Assembly: GCA_025210345.1 (NCBI GenBank)
Contig: JAOARX010000016.1
Location: 1 to 64,000 of the forward strand
Origin: Pelagimonas sp.
GTDB taxonomy: Bacteria > Pseudomonadota > Alphaproteobacteria > Rhodobacterales > Rhodobacteraceae
Length of the DNA: 64,000 nucleotides
Reading direction: 5' to 3'
Made by a program: the position numbers and the translations under genes. The notes beneath the pieces are model-generated. The model did not search any database. It was not told the DNA's origin and saw nothing but the letters and a program-made list of their open reading frames with translations. Within the stretch, counting starts at the first letter, position 1. Each line of letters starts with the position of its first letter. Positions 52,580-61,011 of this stretch are shown one piece after another.

Positions 52580-53902
52580 ATGACCATGCTTGATGCAAGC
52601 GCAGACCTTCGGCAGCAGACAACCACCTTGTTCCGTCGCAAGCGCCTGATGGCCTTTGCCATTCCCGCTGTGATCACCCTGTATCTCGGCTATATCTTTT
52701 TCGCTTTCGACCTGCCGGGCCTGTGGCAAAGAGCCAGCGCAGAGAACGCGAAATCGCTGGTTGCGGATACCTATAGCTATAAAACGCATATCACCCGCGA
52801 CAACCGCACCGGGACTGTCACCGCCGCCATCGAGGGCGAGAAAAAAGGCCGCTATCCCGAAGGCCAGTCCCCGGATTGGGTTCAACTGGGCGAGACCACA
52901 GTGATCGATCTGGAAGATGGCTATGTTGTAACTTACGGGCCGCAGGACATCACGTTCGACATCCCGGGGTTTGGTGTGACCACGATGCAGGTCAGCCGGT
53001 CCAAGGGGGTGGTGGCCGACTATCCCGTGCCGGTTGATCAACTGCCTGAATGGATCAATGCATCAAAAAACCGGGTGGCGTTTACCACACCGAATGGGCG
53101 TTTGACGGTCACGCGCAACCGGGCCGAGGTGTTCCGGTATTTCACCGGGTGGGAGCTGTTCTTCTTCACCCTTGAATCCCCTTATCATGGTCTGGGTTTC
53201 GCAGAACTGGCCAGCCGGGCGCTGGCGGGGGAAGCGGGCGCGATTTTCAGCGATTTCTGGTACAACCCGATGTGGCTGCACGGCAACGTGGTCTGGGCGA
53301 TCTTTGAAACCGTGCTGATGGCATTCCTTGGGACCATGGGGGGCGCGCTTTTGGCCTTGCCCTTGGCTTTCCTGGCGGCGCGGAACTTTACGCCGCTGCA
53401 ATCTGTCAAATTCGGCATCCGGCGCCTGTTCGACTTTGTGCGCGGTGTGGATGCGCTGATCTGGACGATTATCCTGACACGCGCCTTTGGTCTTGGTCCG
53501 CTGACGGGTGCGCTGGCGATCCTGATCACGGATACGGGCAGCTTTGGCAAAATGTTTTCCGAAGCTCTTGAGAATGTCGACGACAAACAGATCGAGGGCA
53601 TTCGATCAACCGGTGCAAAGCCGCTGCAACGCTATCGCTTTGGTGTGATCCCACAAATCACGCCGGTGCTGTTGTCCCAGGTGCTGTACTATCTGGAATC
53701 CAACACGCGCTCTGCGACGATCATTGGCGCGATCACGGGCGGTGGCATCGGCCTTTTGCTGACCCAGGCCATGATCACCCAGAAGGATTGGGAAGAGGTC
53801 ACCTATTACATCGTGCTGGTCGTCTTGATGGTGATCTTTATGGATTGGGCTTCGGGTCACCTGCGGCGCAAACTGATCAAAGGGGGCGAGGGCGGCCATT
53901 AG
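52580..53902 (+). CDS. phnE: Phosphonate ABC transporter permease, second copy with large N-terminal insert
   Basis: A 440-residue second permease. After one membrane span (about residues 25-45) comes a soluble segment of roughly 130 residues (about 50-185) rich in beta strands (HITRDNRTGTVTAAIEGEKKGRYP, DLEDGYVVTYGPQDITFDIPG), then the normal PhnE core with IEGIRSTGAKPLQRYRFGVIPQ and NTRSATIIGAITGGGIGLLL. The ATG at 52580 follows AAGGAG; a GTG at 52571 overlapping the phnE stop is also possible. The insert should lie in the periplasm and may touch PhnD. Confidence 0.9.
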   Translation: MTMLDASADLRQQTTTLFRRKRLMAFAIPAVITLYLGYIFFAFDLPGLWQRASAENAKSLVADTYSYKTHITRDNRTGTVTAAIEGEKKGRYPEGQSPDWVQLGETTVIDLEDGYVVTYGPQDITFDIPGFGVTTMQVSRSKGVVADYPVPVDQLPEWINASKNRVAFTTPNGRLTVTRNRAEVFRYFTGWELFFFTLESPYHGLGFAELASRALAGEAGAIFSDFWYNPMWLHGNVVWAIFETVLMAFLGTMGGALLALPLAFLAARNFTPLQSVKFGIRRLFDFVRGVDALIWTIILTRAFGLGPLTGALAILITDTGSFGKMFSEALENVDDKQIEGIRSTGAKPLQRYRFGVIPQITPVLLSQVLYYLESNTRSATIIGAITGGGIGLLLTQAMITQKDWEEVTYYIVLVVLMVIFMDWASGHLRRKLIKGGEGGH

Positions 53903-53920
53903 GGCGGCCCTCGGGACATC

Positions 53921-54538
53921 ATGCCAAAACTCAGTGCCTCTGGGGCGTATGTCCATGACGGATGCGCCATTACCGCAAGCCACTTTGGCCCCTATACAGA
54001 GGTTGGGCAAAACAGTCGCGTGGCCCATTCTGAAATCGGCGCCTACAGCTATTGTGATCGGTCTTGCGACATCGCCAATGCCACCATCGGAAAGTTTGCG
54101 AATATCGCCAGTTTTGTCCGGATTGGCGCGACAGATCATCCGATGGATCGCGCCAGCCAGCATCATTTCCTGTATCGCTCGTCTTACTATTGGGATGATG
54201 CCGCGGATGACGCCAATTGGTTCGAACGCCGCAAATCCCGCCAGTGTCATATCGGCCATGACACCTGGATTGGGCACAACGCCCAGGTCAAGCCCGAGGT
54301 CACGATTGGTCTTGGCGCCGTTGTTGCCTCGGGGGCGATCGTGACGCGCGATGTCGCGCCCTACATGATCGTCGCGGGCGTGCCGGCCCAACCCCTTCGC
54401 GCCCGGTTTCCTGCGCCAATCGTGGACCGGCTGATGCGCTTGGCGTGGTGGGACTGGCCCCATGACCAGCTGAGAACCGCCCTTGAGGATTTTCGAACAT
54501 ATCCGATCGAGGCGTTCTTGGAAAAATACCAAGGGTGA
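53921..54538 (+). CDS. Phosphonate-locus hexapeptide-repeat transferase
   Basis: A 205-residue left-handed beta-helix acyltransferase. The hexapeptide repeats run from YTEVGQNSRVAHSEIGAYSYCDRSCDIANATIGKFANIASFVRIG in parts through IGHDTWIGHNAQVKPEVTIGLGAVVASGAIVTRDVAPYMIVAGVPA. Members of this group (DapH/chloramphenicol acetyltransferase-like) often sit in phn loci; the acceptor is not known. It starts 18 bases after the second permease and converges on the minus-strand phnM paralogue, with six bases in between. Confidence 0.85.
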   Translation: MPKLSASGAYVHDGCAITASHFGPYTEVGQNSRVAHSEIGAYSYCDRSCDIANATIGKFANIASFVRIGATDHPMDRASQHHFLYRSSYYWDDAADDANWFERRKSRQCHIGHDTWIGHNAQVKPEVTIGLGAVVASGAIVTRDVAPYMIVAGVPAQPLRARFPAPIVDRLMRLAWWDWPHDQLRTALEDFRTYPIEAFLEKYQG

Positions 54539-54544
54539 GGCGGA

Positions 54545-55726
54545 TTACTCGGCCGCCAGCCTGAGATGATCGCGCGCACCCATAAAGCGGTGCGCGGCTT
54601 CGCCAGCTAGATGGGTGATCCGGCCCGCGCTGATTGTCGCCTCGATGGCGCGGGTCTGCTGATGGATCACCACCAGGTCCGCACGCCTGCCATAGTCGAT
54701 CACGCCGCGGTCCGCCAGGCGCAGGATTTCAGCAGGGTGTTCCGAGATCATCGCCCAGGCGCGCGCGAGCCCCATAAGACCATCATCCACCAGCTTGAAC
54801 GCCGCCAGCGTCAGTGCGGGGTAATAGTAGTCAGACACCAAGGCATTACACAAACCTGCTTCGATCAGGTCGCGTGCCGCGATATTGCCTGACTGAGATC
54901 CGCCACGCACAACGTTGGGGGCCCCCATCAGAATCGGGTCGCCCACAGCATTGGCCAGCGCGGCGGCCGCCCGCCGGGTTGGGAATTCGCAGATCTTGGC
55001 GCCGATCATCGAATACATTTCACGGGTTTCACCGTCGCCATCGTCATGGCTTCCGTAGGTGATGCCAAGCGTATCGAATGCCTCGGCCATGCGGCACAGA
55101 AACCGGGGCACGTCGCGCGACTGCTTTTCCGCGTCGTTGATGGCCTGCATATGGGCTTCGGGGGACCGCCCCGCCTGATGCGCCCAATGGGCCAGGCGCG
55201 CCGGGTCGATCTGGGCCATTTGCCGGGCTTCGTCGATATGATCGTTGAAGATGACATAGTCGATCTTGTGCCGCCGCACCGCCGCGATCAGCCGATCCAT
55301 CGTGTCGACCGTATGGGTTTCACAGCGGATCTGCACGCGTAGATCGGTCAGCGCGTGGGACCGATAGGTGTCCACCGCGCGCATGAACCGCTCGGCTGCG
55401 TCGGGGCTGCGGTGGCCGCCTTCCCAGCTCCAGCTATGTGCCATCCACGCGGTTGTGATGCCATTCGCAGCCGCATCCCGATCGGTTGAACGCAATGCGC
55501 CCAAAGGGGGGAAAGGTGCGGTGGGGCGCGGTGCCAGATGCCGTTCAAACGCATCCCCGTGCAGATCGATGACGCCGGGCAAGACATAGTAACCGCGCAG
55601 ATCGACCTCGGGTAGCGGGCCGCGCGAGATGACACCATCTTCGATCGCGACCGAACGTTGTTGCAGCGCACCGTCGCGCAGAATTGTGGCGCCTGTCAGG
55701 CGCAAAGAGGAAGGAGGCAAGGGCAT
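54545..55726 (-). CDS. Divergent PhnM-type amidohydrolase
   Basis: A 393-residue protein related to PhnM, the diphosphatase that releases pyrophosphate from ribose methylphosphonate triphosphate. It keeps the metal motif as GVIDLHGDAFERHLAPRP and GAPNVVRGGSQSGNIAARDLIEAGLCNALVSDYYYPAL, but differs from the canonical phnM at the end of the window in the next segment (PFPPLGALRSTDRDAAANGITTAW). It lies downstream of phnF on the same strand. A second diphosphatase for other side chains is possible but unproved. Confidence 0.85.
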   Translation of the reverse strand: MPLPPSSLRLTGATILRDGALQQRSVAIEDGVISRGPLPEVDLRGYYVLPGVIDLHGDAFERHLAPRPTAPFPPLGALRSTDRDAAANGITTAWMAHSWSWEGGHRSPDAAERFMRAVDTYRSHALTDLRVQIRCETHTVDTMDRLIAAVRRHKIDYVIFNDHIDEARQMAQIDPARLAHWAHQAGRSPEAHMQAINDAEKQSRDVPRFLCRMAEAFDTLGITYGSHDDGDGETREMYSMIGAKICEFPTRRAAAALANAVGDPILMGAPNVVRGGSQSGNIAARDLIEAGLCNALVSDYYYPALTLAAFKLVDDGLMGLARAWAMISEHPAEILRLADRGVIDYGRRADLVVIHQQTRAIEATISAGRITHLAGEAAHRFMGARDHLRLAAE

Positions 55727-55806
55727 CTGAACCGCTCGAAGAAAAGGTTTTGATGCGCGTATAGATCTGATTTGTATCGACCACGTGACAGCCTCGGCAA
55801 GGTTTC

Positions 55807-56514
55807 TCAGGATTCCAGTGTCAGTGTCACGCGATCACCGACGAACCAGGTGGTGCCGAACTCGATCGGGGTGCCATCCGGATCCACGTTCACGCTGGTG
55901 GTGCGCAAAACCGGGGCGCCCTCTTGGATGCGCAGGTGCAGGGCCTGTGTTGCATCCGCCTGCTTGGCGTTGATGCGGGTCCAGGCGCGGGTATAGTCGG
56001 CAACACCGCAGTCTTTCAGCGCGGCGGTGACCGACTGATGCCGGTGCAGCGCTTTGATCAGATCCGGAATGGCTGCAGCGGGATAGATGCCCCGCCCCAA
56101 TGTGATGGGTTGCGCATCTGCAAAGGCCAATGTGTCGCATACATGCACCGTGTCCCCCGCGGCGATATGAAGGGCCTGGGCTTCTTGCGGGGTCGCCATG
56201 CGCGTTTGCGAACTCAGGATTTGCCGGTTCGGCACCTTGCCAGCGGCGCGCAGGTTCTGATTGAATCGCACCCGCTGACCCAGTGCATAATCGGTGGGCG
56301 TCGACGCGACATAGACCCCCGCACCGCGCCGAGAAATCACCAAGCCGCTTTCCTGTAAATGTGCCAAGGCGCGCCGCACGGTGTGCCGGTTCACGCCAAA
56401 TCGCCCGGACAGCTGGGCCTCGGTCGGGAGCTTGTCACCGGGGGCGTACTGGCCTGCGCCGATCTCTTCGGTCAGGGCCTGTGCAATGGTTTTCCAAAGC
56501 GCGCTGCGGGCCAT
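55807..56514 (-). CDS. phnF: Phosphonate metabolism GntR-family regulator
   Basis: A 235-residue HutC-type GntR regulator. The winged helix is WKTIAQALTEEIGAGQYAPGDKLPTEAQLSGRFGVNRHTVRRALAHLQESGLV; the C-terminal UTRA domain ends with NVDPDGTPIEFGTTWFVGDRVTLTLES. PhnF proteins repress phn operons and respond to a pathway ligand. It is divergent from phnG, with the operator candidate between them, and upstream of the phnM paralogue. Confidence 0.93.
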   Translation of the reverse strand: MARSALWKTIAQALTEEIGAGQYAPGDKLPTEAQLSGRFGVNRHTVRRALAHLQESGLVISRRGAGVYVASTPTDYALGQRVRFNQNLRAAGKVPNRQILSSQTRMATPQEAQALHIAAGDTVHVCDTLAFADAQPITLGRGIYPAAAIPDLIKALHRHQSVTAALKDCGVADYTRAWTRINAKQADATQALHLRIQEGAPVLRTTSVNVDPDGTPIEFGTTWFVGDRVTLTLES

Positions 56515-56569
56515 GTCACGAAACCTTCACTCTTTGCTATCTTGTCCGTTTCGGATCTTGGCGTTAGTT

Positions 56570-56601
56570 ATTTGTCTAGTTGTATAGCAATGCAGACAAA
56601 T
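56570..56601. promoter_or_regulatory. Operator candidate for PhnF
   Basis: ATTTGTCT (56570-56577) and AGACAAAT (56594-56601) are perfect eight-base arms 16 bases apart, and the spacer contains GTTGTATAGCAAT, close to the TGTATA-type core bound by HutC-type regulators. It lies 16 bases before the phnG start and 56 bases from phnF. Binding by PhnF is inferred. Confidence 0.6.
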
Positions 56602-56616
56602 CCGCAAGGTGTCTAG

Positions 56617-57057
56617 ATGAACGAACAAATCGACCGCAAGGACTGGATGGGTCTTCTGGCCAAGGCGCCGCCGCAGGCATTGTCTGCGCTTGTTGAAGGG
56701 CTTGATCCCCCGGAATTTGACTGGCTGCGCGCGCCCGAGATCGGCTCGGCGATGGTGCGCGGCCGACAGGGCGGAGAAGGGGTGCCGTTTAACCTTGGTG
56801 AAATCACACTGACGCGGTGCTCGCTTCGGCTTGGGGATGGCACCGTGGGGCATGCCTATGTTCAGGGGTGCGATAAGGCGCATGCCGAACATGCCGCCCT
56901 GGTCGATGCGATGATGCAGACCGAGATGGCCCCGCAGGTCACAGCAGATGTTCTGATGCCGCTGCGCCAACAGGCGCAGGCCCGTTTGAACGCGCGTGCC
57001 TCCAAGGCAGCCGCCACCAAGGTCGAGTTTTTCACCATGGTTCGAGGAGAGGACTGA
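56617..57057 (+). CDS. phnG: C-P lyase subunit PhnG
   Basis: Part of the PhnGHIJ core complex that makes and cleaves ribose alkylphosphonate triphosphate. The 146-residue protein shows MGLLAKAPPQAL, MVRGRQGGEGVPFNLGEITLTRCSLRL and VGHAYVQGCDKAHAEHAALVDAMMQ, the standard PhnG blocks. The ATG follows AAGGTGTCTAG. It is the first gene of the main operon and overlaps phnH at its stop by one base. Confidence 0.95.
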   Translation: MNEQIDRKDWMGLLAKAPPQALSALVEGLDPPEFDWLRAPEIGSAMVRGRQGGEGVPFNLGEITLTRCSLRLGDGTVGHAYVQGCDKAHAEHAALVDAMMQTEMAPQVTADVLMPLRQQAQARLNARASKAAATKVEFFTMVRGED

Positions 57058-57620
57058 TGCAGGCAGATGTTCTAAGCGGGGGGTTTGTGAATGCTCCGGT
57101 CGATTCCGCACAGTGTTTTCGCGCGATCATGAATGCCATGGCCCGCCCGGGCCTGATTGCCAATGTCACGGGTGCGACACCGCCGGCGCCGCTGTCGCCT
57201 GCCGCCGGTGCGTTGGTCCTGACGCTGTGCGACCCTGACACGGGGATCTACCTGGCGGGGCAGACGGACACCAAGGCGGTGCGCGACTGGATCACCTTTC
57301 ACACCGGGGCCCCCATCGTGGGGGCCGAGGCCTGTGATTTCGCGGTGGGCGGCTGGGCAGCCTTGGCGCCGCTGGATGCCTATCGCATTGGGACGCCGGA
57401 ATACCCGGATCGCTCAGCGACACTGATTGTCGAGATGGAGAGCCTGGGCACCGGCAGCACCCTGCGCGGGCCGGGGATCAAGGACACCGCGTCGCTGAAC
57501 CTGCCCGAAGAACCCGCGTTTCAGGCCAACGCCGCCCGGTTCCCTCTGGGATGGGATGCCTATTTCTGTGCGGATCACCAATTGGCGGCCCTGCCGCGTT
57601 CCACCAAGATCGGAGACTGA
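57057..57620 (+). CDS. phnH: C-P lyase subunit PhnH
   Basis: A 187-residue structural subunit of the C-P lyase core. It has the family opening LSGGFVNAPVDSAQCFRAIMNAMARPG, then FHTGAPIVGAEACDFAVGG, and ends with NAARFPLGWDAYFCADHQLAALPRSTKI. The start overlaps the phnG stop (TGATG). PhnI begins four bases after its stop. Confidence 0.95.
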   Translation: MQADVLSGGFVNAPVDSAQCFRAIMNAMARPGLIANVTGATPPAPLSPAAGALVLTLCDPDTGIYLAGQTDTKAVRDWITFHTGAPIVGAEACDFAVGGWAALAPLDAYRIGTPEYPDRSATLIVEMESLGTGSTLRGPGIKDTASLNLPEEPAFQANAARFPLGWDAYFCADHQLAALPRSTKIGD

Positions 57621-57623
57621 CCC

Positions 57624-58718
57624 ATGTATGTAGCAGTGAAAGGCGGCGAACGCGCCATCGACAATGCCCATGCCTGGTTGGCGGAGGAACGCCGGGGGGA
57701 CACGTCGATTGATGAAATGTCAGTCGGGCAGATCCGCGAACAGCTGGCGCTTGCGGTCAACCGGGTGATGGCCGAGGGCTCGCTCTATGATCCTGACCTT
57801 GCGGCGCTTGCCATCAAACAGGCGCGTGGGGATCTGATCGAGGCGATCTTTCTGATCCGGGCCTATCGCACGACCTTGCCCCGCTTTGGCGGAACCGTTC
57901 CGGTTGAAACGGACAAAATGGCTTGTATCCGCCGGATCTCGGCGACCTTTAAGGATGCGCCGGGCGGGCAGGTGCTTGGGCCGACGTTTGATTACACCCA
58001 CCGCTTGCTGGATTTCAAACTGGCGGCTGACGGGGATGTTCCAGAGGCGCCGCAGGCTGACCCACGCCGCGAAGACACGCCGAAAATCCTGGGGTTCCTG
58101 AATCAGGAAGGGCTGATCCAACAAGAGCCACAGGGGGATGATACCCCGCCGGATTTGACCCGTGAACCCATGGAGCTGCCGTCGGATCGGTCGTTGCGTC
58201 TGCAGGCGCTGACCCGCGGGGATGAGGGGTTTATCCTTGGGATGGCCTATTCAACCCAACGCGGATACGCACGCAACCATGCTTTCGTGGGTGAGCTGCG
58301 TATCGGCACCTGTACCGTGGAAATGGATATCCCCGAGCTGGGATTTGCCATCGAGGTGGGCGAAGTCGAACTGACCGAATGCGAGACCGTGAACCAGTTC
58401 ACGGGCTCAAAGACCGAACCACCCCAATTCACCCGGGGCTATGGTCTGGTGTTCGGGCAGACGGAAAGAAAGGCCATTGCAATGGCCTTGGTCGACCGTG
58501 CCCTGAGGTGGAAAGAGCTTGGGGAAGACGACATGGGCGCCCCTGCGCAGGACGAAGAGTTTGTCTTGATGCATGCGGATAACATTCAGGCGACGGGCTT
58601 TCTCGAACATATCAAGCTGCCACATTACGTGGATTTCCAATCCGAGCTTGAGCTGGTGCGCAAATTGCGCCGCGAGGCAGAGGGCAATCTGGCCCAGATG
58701 CAGGAGGCAGCGGAATGA
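57624..58718 (+). CDS. phnI: C-P lyase subunit PhnI
   Basis: The nucleosidase-like subunit that, with PhnG, PhnH and PhnL, couples phosphonate to ATP ribose. The 364-residue protein starts MYVAVKGGERAIDNAHAWLAEERRGD and has the segment LAVNRVMAEGSLYDPDLAALAIKQARGD typical of PhnI, then GMAYSTQRGYARNHAFVGELRIG. The start follows GGAGACTGACCC. It overlaps the next gene, a HAD hydrolase, by four bases. Confidence 0.95.
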   Translation: MYVAVKGGERAIDNAHAWLAEERRGDTSIDEMSVGQIREQLALAVNRVMAEGSLYDPDLAALAIKQARGDLIEAIFLIRAYRTTLPRFGGTVPVETDKMACIRRISATFKDAPGGQVLGPTFDYTHRLLDFKLAADGDVPEAPQADPRREDTPKILGFLNQEGLIQQEPQGDDTPPDLTREPMELPSDRSLRLQALTRGDEGFILGMAYSTQRGYARNHAFVGELRIGTCTVEMDIPELGFAIEVGEVELTECETVNQFTGSKTEPPQFTRGYGLVFGQTERKAIAMALVDRALRWKELGEDDMGAPAQDEEFVLMHADNIQATGFLEHIKLPHYVDFQSELELVRKLRREAEGNLAQMQEAAE

Positions 58719-59317
58719 AACCTACGGTTGTTGTCTTTGATATTGGCGGTGTCTTGGTCGATTGGCAGCCCCATCTGGCCTGGTACGATGAGTTCGCAAC
58801 GGAAGATGAGGCCAAGGCGTTTATGGCGCGCACGGATTTCTTTGCCCGCAATCTGCGCGGCGACGCGGGCGAACGGTTCTCGGATATGGCGTTGGAGTTG
58901 GATGACCCTGAGGATCAGCGCCGCCTTGCCGCCTATGTGCCGAACTATGCGCGCACGGTGGAACACGCGGTTCCGGGCAGTTGGGAAATCCTCGATGCAC
59001 TGAAAGCCAAGGGTGTTCCCGTCCACGCGATCACCAATTGGTCCGCGGAAACCTGGCCCGAAGGTCTCAAGAGCCATCCGAGGCTGGGTGAGGTGTTTGG
59101 CTCCCTGGTGATCTCGGGCGAAGAGGGGGTGATCAAACCCGACCCGCGGATTTTCGCGATGCTGTGCGCGCGTGCGGGGGTTGCGCCCGCAGACTGTGTG
59201 TTCATCGACGACAGCGCCAAGAACGTCCAAGGCGCAAGGGACGCGGGTTGGGACGCCATTCACTTTACAAATGCGCAGGATCTGCGCGCGGCACTGCAAG
59301 AACGGGGCCTGCTATGA
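58715..59317 (+). CDS. HAD-family hydrolase inside the C-P lyase operon
   Basis: A 200-residue HAD-IA hydrolase. Motif I is VVFDIGGVLVDW (nucleophile D9, followed two residues later by glycine, as in YihX-like phosphatases), motif II is in HAITNWSAETW, motif III is KPDPRIF and motif IV is CVFIDDSAKN. It overlaps both phnI and phnJ by four bases (ATGA on each side), so it is fully integrated. A role in clearing or dephosphorylating a C-P lyase by-product is inferred; the substrate is unknown. Confidence 0.85.
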   Translation: MKPTVVVFDIGGVLVDWQPHLAWYDEFATEDEAKAFMARTDFFARNLRGDAGERFSDMALELDDPEDQRRLAAYVPNYARTVEHAVPGSWEILDALKAKGVPVHAITNWSAETWPEGLKSHPRLGEVFGSLVISGEEGVIKPDPRIFAMLCARAGVAPADCVFIDDSAKNVQGARDAGWDAIHFTNAQDLRAALQERGLL

Positions 59318-60180
59318 ACGACTATAACTTTGCCTATCTGGACGAACAGACCAAACGCATGATCCGCCGGGCCATCCTGAAAGGGTTGGCCATCCCCGGC
59401 TACCAGGTGCCCTTTGCTAGCCGCGAGATGCCGATGCCCTATGGCTGGGGCACCGGGGGCGTGCAGGTTTCGGCCGCGACATTGATGCCCGAGGATGTCT
59501 TTAAGGTGATCGATCAGGGGGCGGATGATACGACCAACGCGGTGTCAATCCGCAAGTTCTTTGAGCGTACCGCCGGGGTCGAAACCACCGAAGACACGCA
59601 GCAGGCCACGGTGATCCAAACCCGTCACCGCATTCCCGAAACGGAGCTGACCGAGGATCAGATTCTTGTCTATCAGGTGCCCATTCCCGAACCCCTGCGC
59701 TTTCTTGAGCCATCCGAAGTGGAAACGCGCAAGATGCACAGCCTTGAGGAATACGGGCTGATGCATGTGAAGCTCTACGAAGACATCGCGCGGCACGGGG
59801 CGATCGCCACTGCTTATGCCTATCCGGTGCAGGTCGAAGGGCGCTATGTGATGGATCCGTCTCCGATCCCGAAATTCGACAACCCGAAAATGGAAATGCC
59901 CGCGATCCAACTGTTCGGCGCGGGTCGCGAACAGCGGATCTATGCGCTGCCCCCCTATACGCAGGTGGTCAGCCTGGATTTTGACGATTTCCCGTTCGAA
60001 GCCAGCAAGGCCGATGCCGAATGCGACCTTTGCGGATGTGCGCACAGCTATCTTGACGAGGTCATTGTCGATGACGCGGGCGGGCGGATGTTCGTGTGCT
60101 CCGATACCGATTTCTGCCGCGCCCGCCGCGATGCGGGGCATCTGGGCAAACAATCCGCTGCACAAGGAGTGTTCGCATGA
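59314..60180 (+). CDS. phnJ: C-P lyase catalytic subunit PhnJ
   Basis: The radical SAM enzyme that breaks the carbon-phosphorus bond. The 288-residue protein matches the family throughout: YNFAYLDEQTKRMIRRAILKG, GYQVPFASREMPMPYGWGTGG and DPSPIPKFDNPKMEMPA. The cluster cysteines are in CDLCGC (237-242) and later in MFVCSDTDFC (262, 268). The longer frame extending upstream within the HAD gene is not PhnJ. It overlaps phnK by four bases. Confidence 0.97.
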   Translation: MNDYNFAYLDEQTKRMIRRAILKGLAIPGYQVPFASREMPMPYGWGTGGVQVSAATLMPEDVFKVIDQGADDTTNAVSIRKFFERTAGVETTEDTQQATVIQTRHRIPETELTEDQILVYQVPIPEPLRFLEPSEVETRKMHSLEEYGLMHVKLYEDIARHGAIATAYAYPVQVEGRYVMDPSPIPKFDNPKMEMPAIQLFGAGREQRIYALPPYTQVVSLDFDDFPFEASKADAECDLCGCAHSYLDEVIVDDAGGRMFVCSDTDFCRARRDAGHLGKQSAAQGVFA

Positions 60181-60956
60181 TGGATCAGACCCCTTTGTTT
60201 TCCGTGCGCGATCTGCGCAAGACATATGGCGCGCGGATCGGCTGCACGGATGTGAGCTTTGATCTCTATCCGGGCGAAGTCATGGGCATTGTTGGGGAGA
60301 GTGGATCCGGAAAATCCACGCTTCTCAATTGCCTCGCCGGCCATCTTGCTCCTGATGCCGGCGAGGTCCTTTTTGACACGCGGACCTCGGGGATGGTGGA
60401 TACGATCACCATGTCCGAACCCGAGCGGCGGATGTTGTCGCGGACGGATTGGGCCTTTGTCCATCAGCACGCCCGCGACGGGCTGCGAATGAATGTCAGC
60501 GCCGGTGGCAATGTGGGTGAGCGGCTGATGGCCGTGGGTGCCCGCCACTATGGTGAGATCAGGGACACGGCCATTGACTGGCTGGACCGTGTTGAAATCA
60601 ATGAAACCCGCATCGACGACCGCCCCAGCGCGTTTTCCGGGGGCATGCAGCAGCGCTTGCAGATTGCCCGGAACCTGGTCACCGGGCCACGGCTGGTGTT
60701 CATGGACGAGCCCACGGGCGGGCTGGATGTCTCCGTGCAGGCGCGGCTGTTGGATCTCTTGCGCGGTCTGGTCCGCGAGATGGGCCTAAGCGCAATCATC
60801 GTGACCCATGACCTGGCGGTGGTGCGCCTGTTGGCGGATCGGTTGATGGTGATGAAAGACGGACATGTGGTGGAAGACGGGCTGACGGATCAGGTTCTGG
60901 ATGATCCACAGCATGCGTATACGCAGCTGTTGGTTTCCAGCGTTTTGCAGGTTTGA
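60177..60956 (+). CDS. phnK: C-P lyase system ATP-binding protein PhnK
   Basis: An ABC-type ATPase that binds the C-P lyase core complex rather than a membrane pump. In 259 residues the Walker A is GESGSGKSTLLN, the signature FSGGMQQRLQIARNL, Walker B VFMDEPTGGLDVS and the switch histidine IIVTHDLAVV. It starts at the ATG overlapping the phnJ stop (ATGA). Repeat copy 4 follows nine bases after its stop. Confidence 0.95.
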   Translation: MMDQTPLFSVRDLRKTYGARIGCTDVSFDLYPGEVMGIVGESGSGKSTLLNCLAGHLAPDAGEVLFDTRTSGMVDTITMSEPERRMLSRTDWAFVHQHARDGLRMNVSAGGNVGERLMAVGARHYGEIRDTAIDWLDRVEINETRIDDRPSAFSGGMQQRLQIARNLVTGPRLVFMDEPTGGLDVSVQARLLDLLRGLVREMGLSAIIVTHDLAVVRLLADRLMVMKDGHVVEDGLTDQVLDDPQHAYTQLLVSSVLQV

Positions 60957-60964
60957 TGGGCTGG

Positions 60965-61008
60965 CTGGGGCGCTGCCCCAGACCCCGGGATATTTGAAAA
61001 GAGATGAA
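60965..61008 (-). repeat. Composite palindromic repeat, copy 4 (within the phn operon)
   Basis: Hairpin CTGGGGC-gct-GCCCCAG (60965-60981), then ACCCCGGGATATTTGAAAAG and AGATGAA (60982-61008). It has the same order and orientation as copy 2, without the TTTT-gg-AAAA hairpin. It fills the gap between phnK and phnL, and ends three bases before the phnL start, so it supplies the ribosome binding region. Confidence 0.8.
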
Positions 61009-61011
61009 GCG

